A stretch of 64,000 nucleotides of DNA from Albula goreensis (GCA_022829145.1 CM040742.1:48908182-48972181), one strand, 5' to 3'. Counted from the first letter of the stretch, positions 22,226 to 36,290 are shown. A program made the numbers and translations. Notes: generated from the sequence alone by a model not told the origin.

Positions 22226-22785
22226 ACTAATACATCCTGCTCCAGAGCTCTGGGTCCTGCTCCACTGATACACCCTGCTCCAGTGCTCTGGGTCCTGCTC
22301 CATTGATACACCCTGCTCCAGTGCTCTGGGTCCTGCTCCACTAACACACCCTACTCCAGTGCTCTGGGTCCTGCTCCACTAACACACCCTGCTCCAGTGT
22401 TCTGGGGCCTGCTCCACTAACACACCCTGCTCCAGTGCTCTGGGTCCTGCTCCACTAACACACCCTGCTCCAGTGCTCTGGGTCCTGCTCCACTGATACA
22501 CCCTGCTCCAGTGCTCTGGGTCCTGCTCCACTAACACACCCTGCTCCAGTGCTCTGGGTCCTGCTCCACTAACACACCCTGCTCCAGTGCTCTGGGTCCT
22601 GCTCCACTAACACACCCTGCTCCAGTGCTCTGGGTCCTGCTCCACTAACACACCCTGCTCCAGTGCTCTGGGTCCTGCTCCACTAATACACCCTGCTCCA
22701 GTGCTCTGGGTCCTGCTCCACTAACACATCCTGCTCCAGTGCTCTGGGTCCTGCTCCACTAACACACCCTGCTCCAGTGCTGCTT
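22226..22785. repeat. 38-bp minisatellite, about 15 copies
   Basis: Unit ctccactaacacaccctgct then ccagtgctctgggtcctg; spacing of 38 bp measured at 22564 and 22602. Confidence 0.95.
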
Positions 22786-25700
22786 TTTAAAAGTGAAAAC
22801 ATTAACACTGCTTCTTTATGGTAAAGTGAATACTTGCTTTTCCTTTATGAAATACTGAACACTTTTACTATTTTCCTTTCTGATAATGAGAACATTTATT
22901 TGGTGTTCCTTTATAAAACAGTAATCACTTTTCCAGTGAATATTTATTGTAAAGTTCACAATTTTACAGTTTGTCTGTGTTATAGAATGGACACTGGTCC
23001 AGTGCTTCTTATGGTATGACAGACACGTTCTCTGCCCTGGTTGTGATCGGATGCATGCATTTCTGAGAGTGTTTGGAAGAGATTACGCAGTGTTTTCATT
23101 TCCTCTCTCATCCATGATACCCCATTCACTGCCCGCAGGGGCCCACAGTCAACATATCCTGTATTGTGATGTCACTTCCTCTCCCAGAACTCTGTGAGAG
23201 GGTATTCTCAGCCAAGGGCAGAAAGTAAACACAGAGCGTTTGTGTTAGTGTTGTTCTAAGTGAGTGTAATTATATCAGGAACTCCAGACAGCCAGATGAT
23301 TCAAATGTGATTCTGTTTCCCCACGCTTACTGCTCTGGCATGGAATGCTCATTTTGTTTTCTCTCTTGCCCAACATCGCTTTATCTGTGCTGTCCTGAAA
23401 CATTTTAAAGACCTATATTTTCTGGAGAGAACCATTGCAAAATAAGCATTGCAAATAGCTTTGTGTTTACCTCTCAATGTTCCATTTCAGTTAAACTCAG
23501 CAACGATAAATCCAGTTATTGGATGTGATAATTTGTCCCCTAAAATCAACCTCCACATCAATAACAAGTCAGAAGTCTTCCCTCCTATGGTCATTTCCAT
23601 TTCTATGATGTCATCTTTATCTATGTTTGTCATTTCTGACCTTTGACTCTTTCCCGTAATTCCCAGATAACAGCCAAAAACCACAGACCAAACGTAGATG
23701 ACCTATGCCTCTGGGATAATTATTCAGCTGTTTTATTGGTCCTTTTCCAGTAAAATTTAAGTAAGATTTGGGAAAACAATGACTCAAAAACACAGGACTG
23801 TTGGAAAATAGAGGTTCACCCCCACTCCCTTTCAGAGGAACAGAGATATGAGGCGGTGAAAGGCCACACTGATACCATTGGCCCCACGTGAGACTGAAAT
23901 CATACATCATTTACAATTTACCTTATTGTTATCCATTGTTTTGTTTGTATTTTAAATGTACTGTGCTTGCATACTTTCAATGTCCTTACTCTATGGTGCA
24001 CAGTACCCTTGTGAGCATGGACACTGTTTTTATAACATGACCAGGGTTACGGACCCCTGCCCCAATATAAGTGGTTTGATTGTTGGTTCATTTAAATTGA
24101 AGCTTTATTATTACAAAAAGAGAGCAGCTAATTTAAATTAGACTAGTGTAAGCATCTGGATCCAAATGATCCAAATCATTGATTATACGGAGTGCACTGC
24201 AGTGTCTGTGTTATGAACAGTTTCATTCCTGATGTCTTTATATCTCTGGGGTTTGGCTGTACATGCAAATACGGAGGAAAAGCAGAGCTCACAGCCTCCG
24301 GTACCTTCGTGTCTTGGAAAGGAATGTGTCTCTCACATGGTAAGGGCCAGAGGAATCTCTCAAACGCTGTCGTCTGTAACGTGATGAACGGTATACAGAC
24401 AGATCTTGCCTCCTGGAAATGGCAGGAAACTGGGTTTAGTAGCTGCTCTGGGGTGCTTCACATCTTCTCACGTTCTTCAGGAGTCTCTGATTATCCCTCT
24501 AAGGACGCTCCTGAGCCCGGCAGGACCCGCCCAAATCTCAGATTAACCCACTTCACCCACGCTCACGAGGCAAGCCCCACCCTCTGCCTTTTCACTGCCG
24601 CGTCCAAACACACAGAGCCCTGATGAGATACTCACGCGAGAGGCAGCTTTTCTTCAATAATATTGAATAGTTTGTGTGTGTATGCATATGTGTGAGTGGG
24701 TATTTATGTTTTTGTGTGTGTTTCTGGAGCAGTGAGTGTGGTGTGTGTGTGTGTGTGTACCTGTGTGTGGAGATCAGCTTACTGCTGCAGCTACTTGCTC
24801 TAACCATGAGCAACATCTCAAATCACAGCAAACAGAGGGGGATTTCACTACAGTGATTCACAGGAAACAGGCAAGAGGAGGAGGAGTGTGTGTGCGCGTG
24901 TGTGTGCGTGTGTGTGTGTCTGTGTGTGTGTGTGTGCACATATATATCTATTTGAATTGTTGTTTGATATTTGACATTAGGAATGGACCTGTGTGTTTTG
25001 TGACTCATGGTTTACCACATCTCGAGACGGAAACCGATTTCATTTCCCTTTCAGTGTGGCTTCAGCTTCGTTTTCTTTTATCTGTGGTACTGAATCACAA
25101 TTAAAGAATTTCACCCACATAATAATCAATACCCAGACCCCCTTTTGCTCTCGACACTGCTTAAGATAAACGCAGATCAATAACGGCAGACAGGCTTGAG
25201 CAGGGCTCTCTGGGGTCTTTGTGTTCTCTGTTGTGTTCTCCTCTGTGTTCGCTGCACGCTGCTTTAGACCCAAACCTGCTCTGAGGCTCTGCGTGTTCAC
25301 TCTCTCACACACACTCTCTCCCCACAGTCACAGGTCCACATGGTTTATTGAGAATGATGGTTTGGGTTCCTTCCAATTAGCAGGCAGTTTATGGCCCCCT
25401 CAGCCAAACGGCGACTTAGATGCTGAAACACACCAGAACCCAGCACTGGAGTTCTCAGTCTCAGGTCTGAATCACCTGTACAATAAATGTAAAAAATTAT
25501 TCAATAAAATATGGACACACTAACACTGGTACAGAGGTCATGTTCTGAGGAAAAATGAGAGCTGTTTTCTGAGTGTAACAAAGGCCACCCCATTCACAGG
25601 CCCAGAGAGGGAGGGAGGGAGAGAGGGGGAGTGAGAACGAGAGAGAGGCAAAGAGAGTAAACTGTTTTACTACACATTTACTTTTCTGACTCAAATTGCA

Positions 25701-26624
25701 GAGTTTTCTGCTACCTGAGTGTAACTGTCAGACTCAAACAGAGTTTCAGTATAAACCCAGAATCCAACATGGGTGGAAGAAGGGACAGAGAATGGAGGAG
25801 AGGAGAGAGAGTGGGGAAGAGAGGGAGTGGAGAAGAGTAGAATGAGAGGTGAACAGAGAAGACTGGAATATAGGGACAAGGAGAGGAGTGGAAGACAGAG
25901 ATAGAGAGAGAGAGAGGGAGTGGACACAGGGTCCATGGAAGCATTGTAAAGCCAAACAGGTCTATACAGAGTGACCAGGGGGTAAAGCTCAGAAACAGAA
26001 TTACACCCCCAGTTTCCCAGCACAGACCTGCAGTAACCCTTCCAGTCTGACCGGACTGGGTGGACTTTGTGCAACTGTGAGACTGTAAGTGGACCCGCTC
26101 CCTTTGGGGAAAAGCATGTAAATAACGAACACTGCATGGCCAAACGCTGGCAGTCAGCGTTTTACTTTTGAGTAATGACCTCTCTGATCCTCAACATCCT
26201 CCCTGTTTCCACGGCAGGGCGTGGGCCTGGCGCGGTATGCCGAGACATGCCGGCGTTTGGCGCTCTGAGTGCGCCAGATCACACACCCTCCCGCCTGCCT
26301 GGCGCTAAAGGCCGCGCATCGCTACAGGGAGGCATCGTTCAGTATAAACACGGGTTATTACAGTGGAAAAACACAGAAATCCCTCACCACGGACCGGATC
26401 AGGCAAACTCATGCTACAAACACACTCACACAATCATCAATACTCTTTATCTGCTATAAGGCAACAGATTAAAAGTGTGACAACTGTTTCCTTCTGTATT
26501 GGAGTAAATGGAGGCTGTATGATGGTTATGTGAGCACATGTTCAAATCCTTCTGGTGTGTCACCGCTCTGGGTCAATAGTATAAGAAAAGCACATGTACA
26601 TGTGTATGGATGTGTATCTGTCTC
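22786..26624. other. Spacer, no gene seen apart from the dispersed element
   Basis: Mostly unique, A/T-leaning sequence; contains copy 2 of the 120-bp element and purine-rich gagagaggg tracts near 25600-25920. No known protein seen. Confidence 0.5.
24765..24890. mobile_element. Dispersed about 120-bp element, copy 2
   Basis: Same orientation and same (GT)n - core - (GT)n - (TA)-rich arrangement as the copy at 18231. Differs at aacCAtgagc versus aacTGtgagc and has one extra gag. Confidence 0.6.
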
Positions 26625-26815
26625 TACATGCTCCCAGCTTCACTCACCTGTCTCTACACACTCCCAGCTTCACTCACCTGTCTCTACACACTCCCAGCTT
26701 CACTCACCTGTCTCTACACACTACAGCTTCACTCACCTGTCTCTACACACTACAGCTTCACTCACCTGTCTCTACACACTCCAGCTTCACTCACCTGTCT
26801 CTACACACTACAGCC
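26625..26815. repeat. 28-30-bp minisatellite, about 7 copies
   Basis: Unit cttcactcacctgtctctac then acactcccag or acactacag. Confidence 0.9.
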
Positions 26816-27507
26816 TCAGGGCAGTCCACTCAGCTCACAGATTCTTGGTAGGGTTTAAGTGTATCCTGTTTGCTGTATGCTTGGCTCTGTTCGTTGAAGG
26901 ATTGCAAACTGAGAGCAAACATGGCGATCATGCTAAACGCTGCAGTCATTCCCTGGTTTCTGAGTCTGGTGGGACAGGAAGATGTCATAGAGCTGGAAAC
27001 CATTATTTATCTCTCAGTACTCTGAACTTTCGGGTTACCCTTGAACACAAGCACAATAGATCCCTTGTTGTGCACTTCAAATAAAAGCCAACAGCATTCA
27101 CTATTCACAAGGGGATACACAGTATGTGGAATGTAATGTAGGTCAATTTTCACACTGTAATGTTCAATGACAAGATATCAGCATCAGTATTCCTTCTTAC
27201 TGCGGGTGAATTTAGTGTGTGACCTAAGTCTTTCTCCACTGCAGTGCGTGCATGTATGTTTTTACTGTGCTGACACTGTGACCCCTAAAACATACATAAT
27301 AACAGGACCATGCAGGGATGGGGGTGAATGTAGCAGTGCAGGTGTGAACAGGTCTAAACGCTGAGTGAGTCACTGTGGGGAGGTCCACCCGGCCCGCTCC
27401 CCATTTCCTCCACGTCATCCATCCCCCCACGCAGTACCCTGCAGCAGCTCTAATTACCCATGATGCTCTTCTTCATGAGCCTGGTGCTGTTTTACTGTTA
27501 CAGTGTG

Positions 27508-27830
27508 TATATGTGTGTGTGTCTGTGTGTGTGTGAGTGTGTCTGTGTGTGTGAGTGCATGTGTGTGAGTGTGTCTGTGTGTGTGAGTGCGTGTGTGTGA
27601 GTGTGTCTGTGTGTGTGAGTGCATGTGTGTGAGTGCATGTGTGTGAGTGTGTCTGTGTGTGAGTGCGTGTGTGTGTGAGTGTGTCTGTGTGTGTGAGTGC
27701 GTGTGTGTGAGTGTGTCTGTGTGTGTGCGTGTGTGTGTGTGAGTGTGTGTGTGTGTGTGTGTCTGTGTGTGTGAGTGCGTGTGAGTGTGTCTGTGTGTGC
27801 GCATGTGTGTGTATGTGAGTGCGTGTGTGT
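27508..27830. repeat. Imperfect (GT)n array
   Basis: GT repeats with regular gagtgcgtg and gagtgtgtctg interruptions. Confidence 0.9.
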
Positions 27831-27999
27831 CACACCACAGTCACAGACACGACACGACTTCCTGGACCTTTGGGGATGGACTTCCCTTCAAAAACATGTA
27901 AGAATAAATATAATGTTTTACCTGCAATTCCTGAAAAATGTATGAATCTGTTCCCAAGGGGAGTGATGGAGCTCATTGGTAAAGAAAAGTTAGAGTTTG

Positions 28000-28212
28000 A
28001 TCTGAGCTGAAGGAGAGTTTGATCTGAGCTGAAGCAGAGTTTGATCTGAGCTGAAGGAGAGTTTGATCTGAGCTGAGCAGTGTTTGATCTGAGCTGAAGC
28101 AGTGTTTGATCTGAGCTGAAGCAGAGTTTGATCTGAGCTGAAGGAGAGTTTGATCTGAGCTGCAGTGTTTGATCTGAGCTGAAGCAGTGTTTGATCTGAG
28201 CTGAAGCAGTGC
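28000..28212. repeat. About 22-bp minisatellite, about 10 copies
   Basis: Unit gtttgatctgagctgaag plus gaga or caga/cagt. Confidence 0.9.
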
Positions 28213-28952
28213 TGTTGAAGCCTTCGAGGCTTCATTTCAGAGTGTCATTAATCAGTGTAGAAGGAGGGTTTTATACATTCAAGAGATTTTCTGGCTGCTC
28301 CAAGAAGAATCAGTTAATTTTCTCTGTTTTTGCATTTAATTCTTACTGTCAATTATCAAGGCTGTTTTGTGAAAACTCAGCAAAGTAAAGTGAGTAAAGC
28401 TGAGTAAAGTGCTGAATATCAGGCCAAAGAAAGGAAAGAGGTCTACATGATGATATGAATTCAGCTCATAAGGAAAAATCCCTTTGAAAAAGCTGGGGAG
28501 GGGGGTGTTTTTTTATTTACACAGACAGACAGTCTCCAGCAGTTGATTGGTTCATTATGCAGATGGACCGGCACATAACTGGGTCATTCTGAAGCAGACG
28601 CCAGCCAGGACACAGAGCACACAGAGTACGAGTGCACTCACTAACCAGGGTGAATAACGGTGATCTTGGAAATCTCACAAGCCCATGGCTCTCCAGCCTG
28701 GGTGTCCATGCAGAAATGCCTCCACATACATGATCGTTAGGGGTCAGTTAGGCCCATCGGCGACCCCTTCAGGCAAACCAGCAACATCGCAGGCTTCAAG
28801 TCAAGTAATTTCCCATGAGTCTTTTCAACAAATATAGTACATATAGTGGTGCATTGGTTGTTCCTTTGACTCTAAATAAGTGTGTCTGAGGTGTCTGCTT
28901 TTATATCTCCAAGCAGCTAATTGCTTTGTTCAGAGTGGCCCTCGAAAGAAGT

Positions 28953-29006
28953 GTGTGTGCATGTGTGCCTGCGTGCATGCGTGTGTGCATCTGTGCGTAT
29001 GTGTAC

Positions 29007-29040
<34 letters not shown>

Positions 29041-29115
29041 ATGAGCCTGAGTGCGCTCCCTCACCGGGGCAAGTGTGTGTGTGTGTGTGTGTGTGTAGGT
29101 GTGAGAGTGTACGTG

Positions 29116-29189
<74 letters not shown>

Positions 29190-29218
29190 AGTGAGTGAGT
29201 GTGTGTGTGTGTGTGTGT

Positions 29219-29252
<34 letters not shown>

Positions 29253-29260
29253 GTGTGTGA

Positions 29261-29340
<80 letters not shown>
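28953..29340. repeat. Long (GT)n microsatellite
   Basis: Nearly continuous GT with short gag and gcgc interruptions; split by unique sequence near 29041-29070. Confidence 0.95.
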
Positions 29341-30354
29341 GTTTGAGAGCACATTAACTGCACAGTAAAATTAAATGAAAGGATTCATTGAAAATGTCCT
29401 GGAGTTTGCATAAGTGTTTCATTAATTCATATTTGAAACATCTTTGAGAAATATTTCCAATGTATTTGATCCAGGTCAGAGATTTTCAAGGACTGGCAAA
29501 TGATTGTAGCGCTCCAGTCAGAAGCAGGAATGCGCTGAGCTCACAGGCTGTTTGAGTGAGTCACTCAGCTCTGTCAGACTTAATGTCATGTTAAAAAGGG
29601 CCTGCAGGGTTTTCTTCCACTCCACCTGGATTGTAGGACAAGGCAATTAATATAATCAGAACCAGCGGGAGCTTGTGAGCTTCGCTCAGCTGCCTGTCTC
29701 TCAGCTATGACCTCCACTGGGCCAGTCTCAGGGGAGGAAAGGGACGCTGCAGTTCCTGATTAGCTTTGGCTAAAAATCCTGCATTCTGTTTGGGTCAAAC
29801 AAGTTTTAGCCAGCTTTGAGTTCAGTCCAACTGCAGCTCCCATCCATACGAAGTCAGGGTGGGTCAGAATCCATAACTAATCATTGGTGTGTTTTGGAAG
29901 CATCGCTAGAAGTCAAATGGATAGCAGTATAAGGAATATATGAGAAGCCTGGATTTTGCACTCGCAACTGAAAAACGTAAATATATCGAGTTCATGTGGA
30001 TGTGTTTGAAAAAGCAAACAGTAATGTTTCCAGATTAATGTAAATTATCTAATTACTGTTTATGTTTATTTGGAACGCACCCACAGCGATTTTTCTACTT
30101 TCTGAGCTAGCTTAACACAGGCATTATGAGATGAAAAAAGCACTGCGCTCTTCAGATAAAGGGCGCTGACAGACACACTGCTACCTGGAGCATGTCCCAG
30201 GTGGAGGGGGAGAATGAGCCGGAGAGTTCCAGAACATTCCATCATAACAGCATTAGTGATGTCTGAATGTTCTGCTGCCGGTGCAAGGTGGTTCAACTGT
30301 CAATCAAATGGACATTTCAAATACTGTGAACATTTCTCCTGCAGGTTACCTACG
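29341..30354. other. Spacer, nothing recognised
   Basis: Unique sequence between the long (GT)n and the 29-bp array. Confidence 0.5.
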
Positions 30355-32048
30355 GTCTGTGTCAGGACACCTGCAGCTACTCTTACCCTCTGCTTCAGGC
30401 TTCAGCTACTCTAACCCTCTGCTTCAGGCTTCAGCTACTCTAACCTTCTGCTTCAGGCTTCAGCTACTCTAACCCTCTGCTTCAGGCTTCAGCTACTCTA
30501 ACCCTCTGCTTCAGGCTTCAGCTACTCTACCCCTCTGCTTCAGGCTTCAGCTACTCTAACCCTCTGCTTCAGGCTTCAGCTACTCTAACCCTCTGCTTCA
30601 GGCTTCAGCTACTCTCTGCTTCAGGCTTCAGCTACTCTTACCCTCTGCTTCAGGCTTCTTCAGCTACTCTACCCTCTGCTTCAGGCTTCAGCTACTCTAA
30701 CCCTCTGCTTCAGGCTTCAGCTACTCTAACCCTCTGCTTCAGGCTTCAGCTACTCTTACCCTCTGCTTCAGGCTTCAGCTACTCTAACCCTCTGCTTCAG
30801 GCTTCAGCTACTCTAACCCTCTGCTTCAGGCTTCAGCTACTCTAACCCTCTGCTTCAGGCTTCAGCTACTCAGGCTAACCCTCTCTGCTTCAGGCTTCAG
30901 CTACTCTTACCCTCTGCTTCAGGCTTCAGCTACTCTAACCCTCTGCTTCAGGCTTCAGCTACTCTAACCCTCTGCTTCAGGCTTCAGCTACTCTAACCCT
31001 CTGCTTCAGGCTTCAGCTACTCTAACCCTCTGCTTCAGGCTTCAGCCACTCTAACCCTCTGCTTCAGGCTTCAGCTACTCTAACCCTCTGCTTCAGGCTT
31101 CAGCTACTCTAACCCTCTGCTTCAGGCTTCAGCTACTCTACCCCCTCTGCTTCAGGCTTCAGCTACTCTAACCTTCTGCTTCAGGCTTCAGCCACTCTAA
31201 CCCTCTGCTTCAGGCTTCAGCTACTCTTACCCTCTGCTTCAGGCTTCAGCTACTCTACCCCTCTGCTTCAGGCTTCAGCTACTCTAACCCTCTGCTTGAG
31301 GCTTCAGCTACTCTAACCCTCTGCTTCAGGCTTCAGCTACTCTAACCCTCTGCTTCAGGCTTCAGCTACTCTTCCCTCTGCTTCAGGCTTCAGCTACTCT
31401 AACCCTCTGCTTCAGGCTTCAGCCACTCTAACCCTCTGCTTCAGGCTTCAGCTACTCTACCCCTCTGCTTCAGGCTTCAGCTACTCTAACCCTCTGCTTC
31501 AGGCTTCAGCTACTCTACCCCTCTGCTTCAGGCTTCAGCTACTCTAACCCTCTGCTTCAGGCTTCAGCTACTCTAACCCTCTGCTTCAGGCTTCAGCTAC
31601 TCTAACCCTCTGCTTCAGGCTTCAGCTACTCTACCCCTCTGCTTCAGGCTTCAGCTACTCTAACCCTCTGCTTCAGGCTTCAGCTACTCTAACCCTCTGC
31701 TTCAGGCTTCAGCTACTCTAACCCTCTGCTTCAGGCTTCAGCTACTCTACCCCTCTGCTTCAGGCTTCAGCTACTCTAACCCTCTGCTTCAGGCTTCAGC
31801 TACTCTAACCCTCTGCTTCAGGCTTCAGCTACTCTAACCCTCTGCTTCAGGCTTCAGCTACTCTAACCCTCTGCTTCAGGCTTCAGCTTCACTCTCTAAC
31901 CCTCTGCTTCAGGCTTCAGCTACTCTTCCCCTTCAGCTGCCTCAGGCTTCAGCTACTCTAACCCCTCTGCTTCAGGCTTCAGCTACTCTAACCCTCTGCT
32001 TCAGGCTTCAGCTACTCTAACCCTCTGCTTCAGGCTTCAGCTAATTTA
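30355..32048. repeat. 29-bp minisatellite, about 58 copies
   Basis: Unit ctctaaccctctgcttcagg then cttcagcta. Variants have taccct or tacccct in place of taaccct. Followed at 32050-32145 by a short C-rich repeat (cacactcctgcccctccctc). Confidence 0.95.
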
Positions 32049-32145
32049 ACCCTCTCACACACTCCTGCCCCTCCCTCACCCCACACACTCCTGCCCCCCC
32101 CTCACCCCACACACTCCTGCCCCTCCCTCACCCCACACAGCCCAA

Positions 32146-35074
32146 ACGCTCCACGCACACGTGGGCTCTGTCTGAAGCACAGCCTGGCATCCTTCAGGGA
32201 CTTTAAAACAGCAAATAGGGAACTGTGCACTAAAGCGTACCGCTGCAGCACAGCAGTGTCAGGTCACTGTGTGTCAGACCACAAACACGCCTTCAGAAAC
32301 ACAGAAAAAAGTCTGACATGCGCTAGATATGCAGCAACAGCGACCTCATTGCTTGTTTATACAGACATAACACTGCAGATGCTGCATCAAGATTTTAATT
32401 ATAAAGGTATGAGCTTACTGTTGTTTAAGATATTGCAATAATGTTTTGGACACGATGGGTGGGGAGCAGCTAAGACATGTCTGTAATCACTGGGGACAGA
32501 CACGTGTTCGCTCAGACACCCTGCAGGAGGCGAAAGCAGCGATTGAAGGGAAAAATGACTGGTGTCCCACCAAGCATGCAGGATCAGAAAAGCCCTTTGA
32601 AGACGTTAGGAAGGATCACATAATTATAAGAGTTTAGGAACGAGTGAGTAATTAGAAGAGCGCGGCTGACGGTCCCACTGAATTACAGATGTGTTCCGGT
32701 GTCAGTGTGACACACAGCCGTAACACAATGGTACGACCAAACCACTGTCAGCCTTGATGAGTCTGACCTTATTTTAGCTTTTAATACTTGGATTATTTTT
32801 GATATCTTGAATTCTACAATAAAACTAAGTAATGTAAATCTAAGTCATCCACTGCGCGTTTTGCCTGGGACAGATCTTGTGATTGCACTGTAATGAGTGC
32901 GTAATGAGAGGGGCTCTGGAATTAGTGTGTAATTAAAAGAATTCTGCTTTTGGTGCATAATTAAAAGAATTCTGCGGTAATTGTGTGTAATTAAAAGAGT
33001 CATTAACATGAAGGACGTGTGAGGTGGCTTACTCTCCTGTTCCTCCCCAATGGAGGCAGAGGGGGGAGGCGGGAAGGGGGCGCACAGACATGTTATATAA
33101 GTTTCTGCAGGTTTTACTCACCCACATCTGGAATGCGCCTTGCAGTGGCACAGTCTCCTTAGTCCTCGCCCAGACACCATGGACTCTGCATGCAGGTAGC
33201 CCAGACTGCTTCTGGGAAAGATAAGGGAATAGTTTTGAAGTGCAGCTGAGAGAGTTGAGAGATTCCGTGGAGCAGACAGAAGGACAGATTTTTTGGCTTT
33301 GTAAGAAGAGAGAAGTTTCAATGGTATTAGATAACATTTTGGTATGAATAAAAAAAAAAAACAGAGTGATTATATGTACCTTATTAATACCATTGAAAAC
33401 CCATGGCAATATATATTGTTAATACATTTTGTTACATTCCAGTATGTTACATAATTTTTATTACATAACAGATCATATTATAGGTATAACCTGCGGTGAA
33501 TTGTTGGCTGTGTATAACGTATGAAATGGTTTATCAAGTATTTAATCTGGCTGACTCCTCCACTTAAACAAACCAAAAACACATGAAATTCAATTTCTTT
33601 ATACTATGTCAGTGTGTTTACTGAATTGAAAGCATTCATATTTATGTAACAAGCAATTTGTTTGATTTGTAATGTAAAATATATTCCTCAGTGTGGCTCT
33701 GATAAGCTCAGCCAACACAGTACAGGCTACAGCAGTAAGAGCTAATTACCATGGGGCTAATACTGTCCCACACGTCATTTGAATGGCTTTGAACAGCTGC
33801 TTTTTCATCAAAAATGTATTCATTTATTGATATAGTGGTCAGAAAATTAATTAAATTATTTAAATTAAATTAAATTATGTATTCATCAGGTAAATGACAT
33901 TTACAGCTGTTTTAACCAAGAATAATGCTAAATGGGATATAAGTTATTTTTAATATGCACACATTTTAACACGCTAATGCCATCTGTGTTTATATGCTCC
34001 TTTTCCACAGGTCTTTCATTGCTTCAATGCTCAAGTGTTTTAATGTGCACCATACACCATTTGATCTTGGTTATTCTGTCTGAAGTTTCCGGTCCAGTTG
34101 TGTTTTTATGTCTACTGGTGATGACAAGGTCTTTAAGCAGAATACCCTGTCTGGTCTGTACTGTGTCCAGTTGTGTTTTTACGTGTATTGGTGAAGACAG
34201 GGACCAACAACACAATACACTCACTGTCTGTCCTGTGGCCTGTGATGTGTTGAGAGCAGCACAGGCTCATGGGAAGGAGCAGATAATGATGTCGTCATGG
34301 TGTCAGACTCTCCATTTGCTGGCCTCAGCTTGGCCCCCCGTACCTGAGATCCAAGGCTATGCTTGTTCTGCCAAACTCACTGATAACATTGTGGTCCTGA
34401 GAGAGATCTAGTCCTCTTTTTCATCTTCCTTATCTTTCATTTCCCCCCTCACTCTCTCTCTCACTCTCTCTACTATCATTTCCTTTCATCTGGGTTTTAT
34501 CATGCTGTTTTCTGTCCCTTACCCCCTCCACAGCCTCCTTATCTTCCCTCTCTGAGCACGCTCAGTTCTGTCCTCTGTGTTGCTCCACTTTTGTTTGATC
34601 CTCCTGCTTGTGAGTGTAAATCACCCAGAATATGACAGGATAGCCATGATTAAAATTTTTCTTCAGTGGCAAATGTGAACTGCAAAATTCCTAGCTCCCT
34701 CTCATTGTCATTCTCTCTCGATTCCTCTCTCAGTTTACTTCAAATACTTTAAACAAGACAATTGTGTTACTGTGTGGACCAAAAGTTATACAGAACTCTA
34801 TATTTTTGCATGTATGTAATGTACGGCACAAAGATCTTCAGTAAAAATTCACTGTCTCTGTATTGTCACATTTCCTTGCTATCAGTGACACCCTTCAGTG
34901 TCTGTGCACACTCACAATTGTTGGCTTCATTTGCATAAGAATAACTTAAATGAATAACTTTAATTTGCATTAGAAGGACATAATCTTTTCTTTACCTCTG
35001 CTTCATTTTTTCCACTGTCTGATCCAGTTCTGACTATCTGACTCAACAGCAAAGCTTGTATTTTAATGACAAAG
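32146..35074. other. Spacer, no gene seen
   Basis: Unique, partly A/T-rich. Small repeats: aattaaaagaattctg three times at 32930-33000, and a diverged two-copy ccagttgtgttttta block at 34091 and 34166. Confidence 0.5.
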
Positions 35075-36290
35075 TCTCCATGTGCCCCTGGGTGGGGGGG
35101 TATTAGCACAGGCTCCATGTGCCCCTGGGTGGGGCGGTATTAGCACAGGCTCCATGTGCCCCTGGGTGGGGCGGTAGCACAGGCTCCATGTGCCCCTGGG
35201 TGCTGGGGTATTAGCACAGGCTCCATGTGCCCCTGGGTGGGGGGGTATTAGCACAGGCTCCATGTGCCCCTGGGTGGGGGGCACAGGCTCCATGTGCCCT
35301 GGGTGGGGGGCACAGGCTCCATGTGCCCCTGGGTGGGGGTGGGTATTAGCCCCTGGGTGGGGCTACAGGCTCCATGTGCCCCTGGGTGCACAGGCTCCAT
35401 GTGCCCCTGGGTGGGGGGTATCAGCACAGGCTCCATGTGCCCCTGGGTGGGGGGGTATTAGCACAGGCTCCATGTGCCCCTGGGTGGGGGGGTATCAGCA
35501 CAGGCTCCATGTGCCCCTGGGTGGGGGGGTATTAGCACAGGCTCCATGTGCCCCTGGGTGGGGCGGTATTAGGGCTCCATGTGCCCCTGGGTGGGGGCAT
35601 CAGCACAGGCACAGGCTCCATGTGCCCCTGGGTGGGGGGTATCAGCACAGGCTCCATGTGCCCCTGGGTGGGGGTATTAGGGCTCCATGTGCCCTGGGTG
35701 GGGGTATTAGCACAGGCTCCATGTGCCCCTGGGTGGGGGGCATTAGCACAGGCTCCATGTGCCCCTGGGTGGGGGGGTATTAGCACAGGTTCCATGTGCC
35801 CCTGGGTGGGGGGGTATTAGCACAGGCTCCATGTGCCCCTGGGTGGGGGGGTATTAGCACAGGCTCCATGTGCCCCTGGGTGGGGGTATTAGCACAGGCT
35901 CCATGTGCCCCTGGGTGGGGGTATCAGCACAGGCTCCATGTGCCCCTGGGTGGGGGTATCAGCACAGGCTCCATGTGCCCCTGGGTGGGGGTATCAGCAC
36001 AGGCTCCATGTGCCCCTGGGTGGGGGGGTATCAGCACAGGCTCCATGTGCCCCTGGGTGGGGGGGTATCAGCACAGGCTCCATGTGCCCCTGGGTGGGGG
36101 GGTATCAGCACAGGCTCCATGTGCCCCTGGGTGGGGGTATCAGGTCCATGTGCCCCTGGGTGGGGGGTATCAGCATCCATGTGCCCCTGGGTGGGGGTAT
36201 CAGCACAGGCAGGCTCCATGTGCCCCTGGGTGGGGGGTATCAGCACAGGCTCCATGTGCCCCTGGGTGGGGGGGTATTAGCACAGGCTCC
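35075..36290. repeat. About 36-bp minisatellite, about 34 copies
   Basis: Unit ggctccatgtgcccctgggt then gggggggtattagcaca (or tatcagcaca). G-run length varies between units. Confidence 0.95.

Noticed and set aside
28953-29340. CRISPR-like or structured array
   Set aside because: Plain (GT)n microsatellite; vertebrate DNA, no repeat-spacer structure.
30355-32048. Telomere-like repeat because of 'ctaaccct'
   Set aside because: The unit is 29 bp with only one CTAACCCT-like core; not a TTAGGG array.
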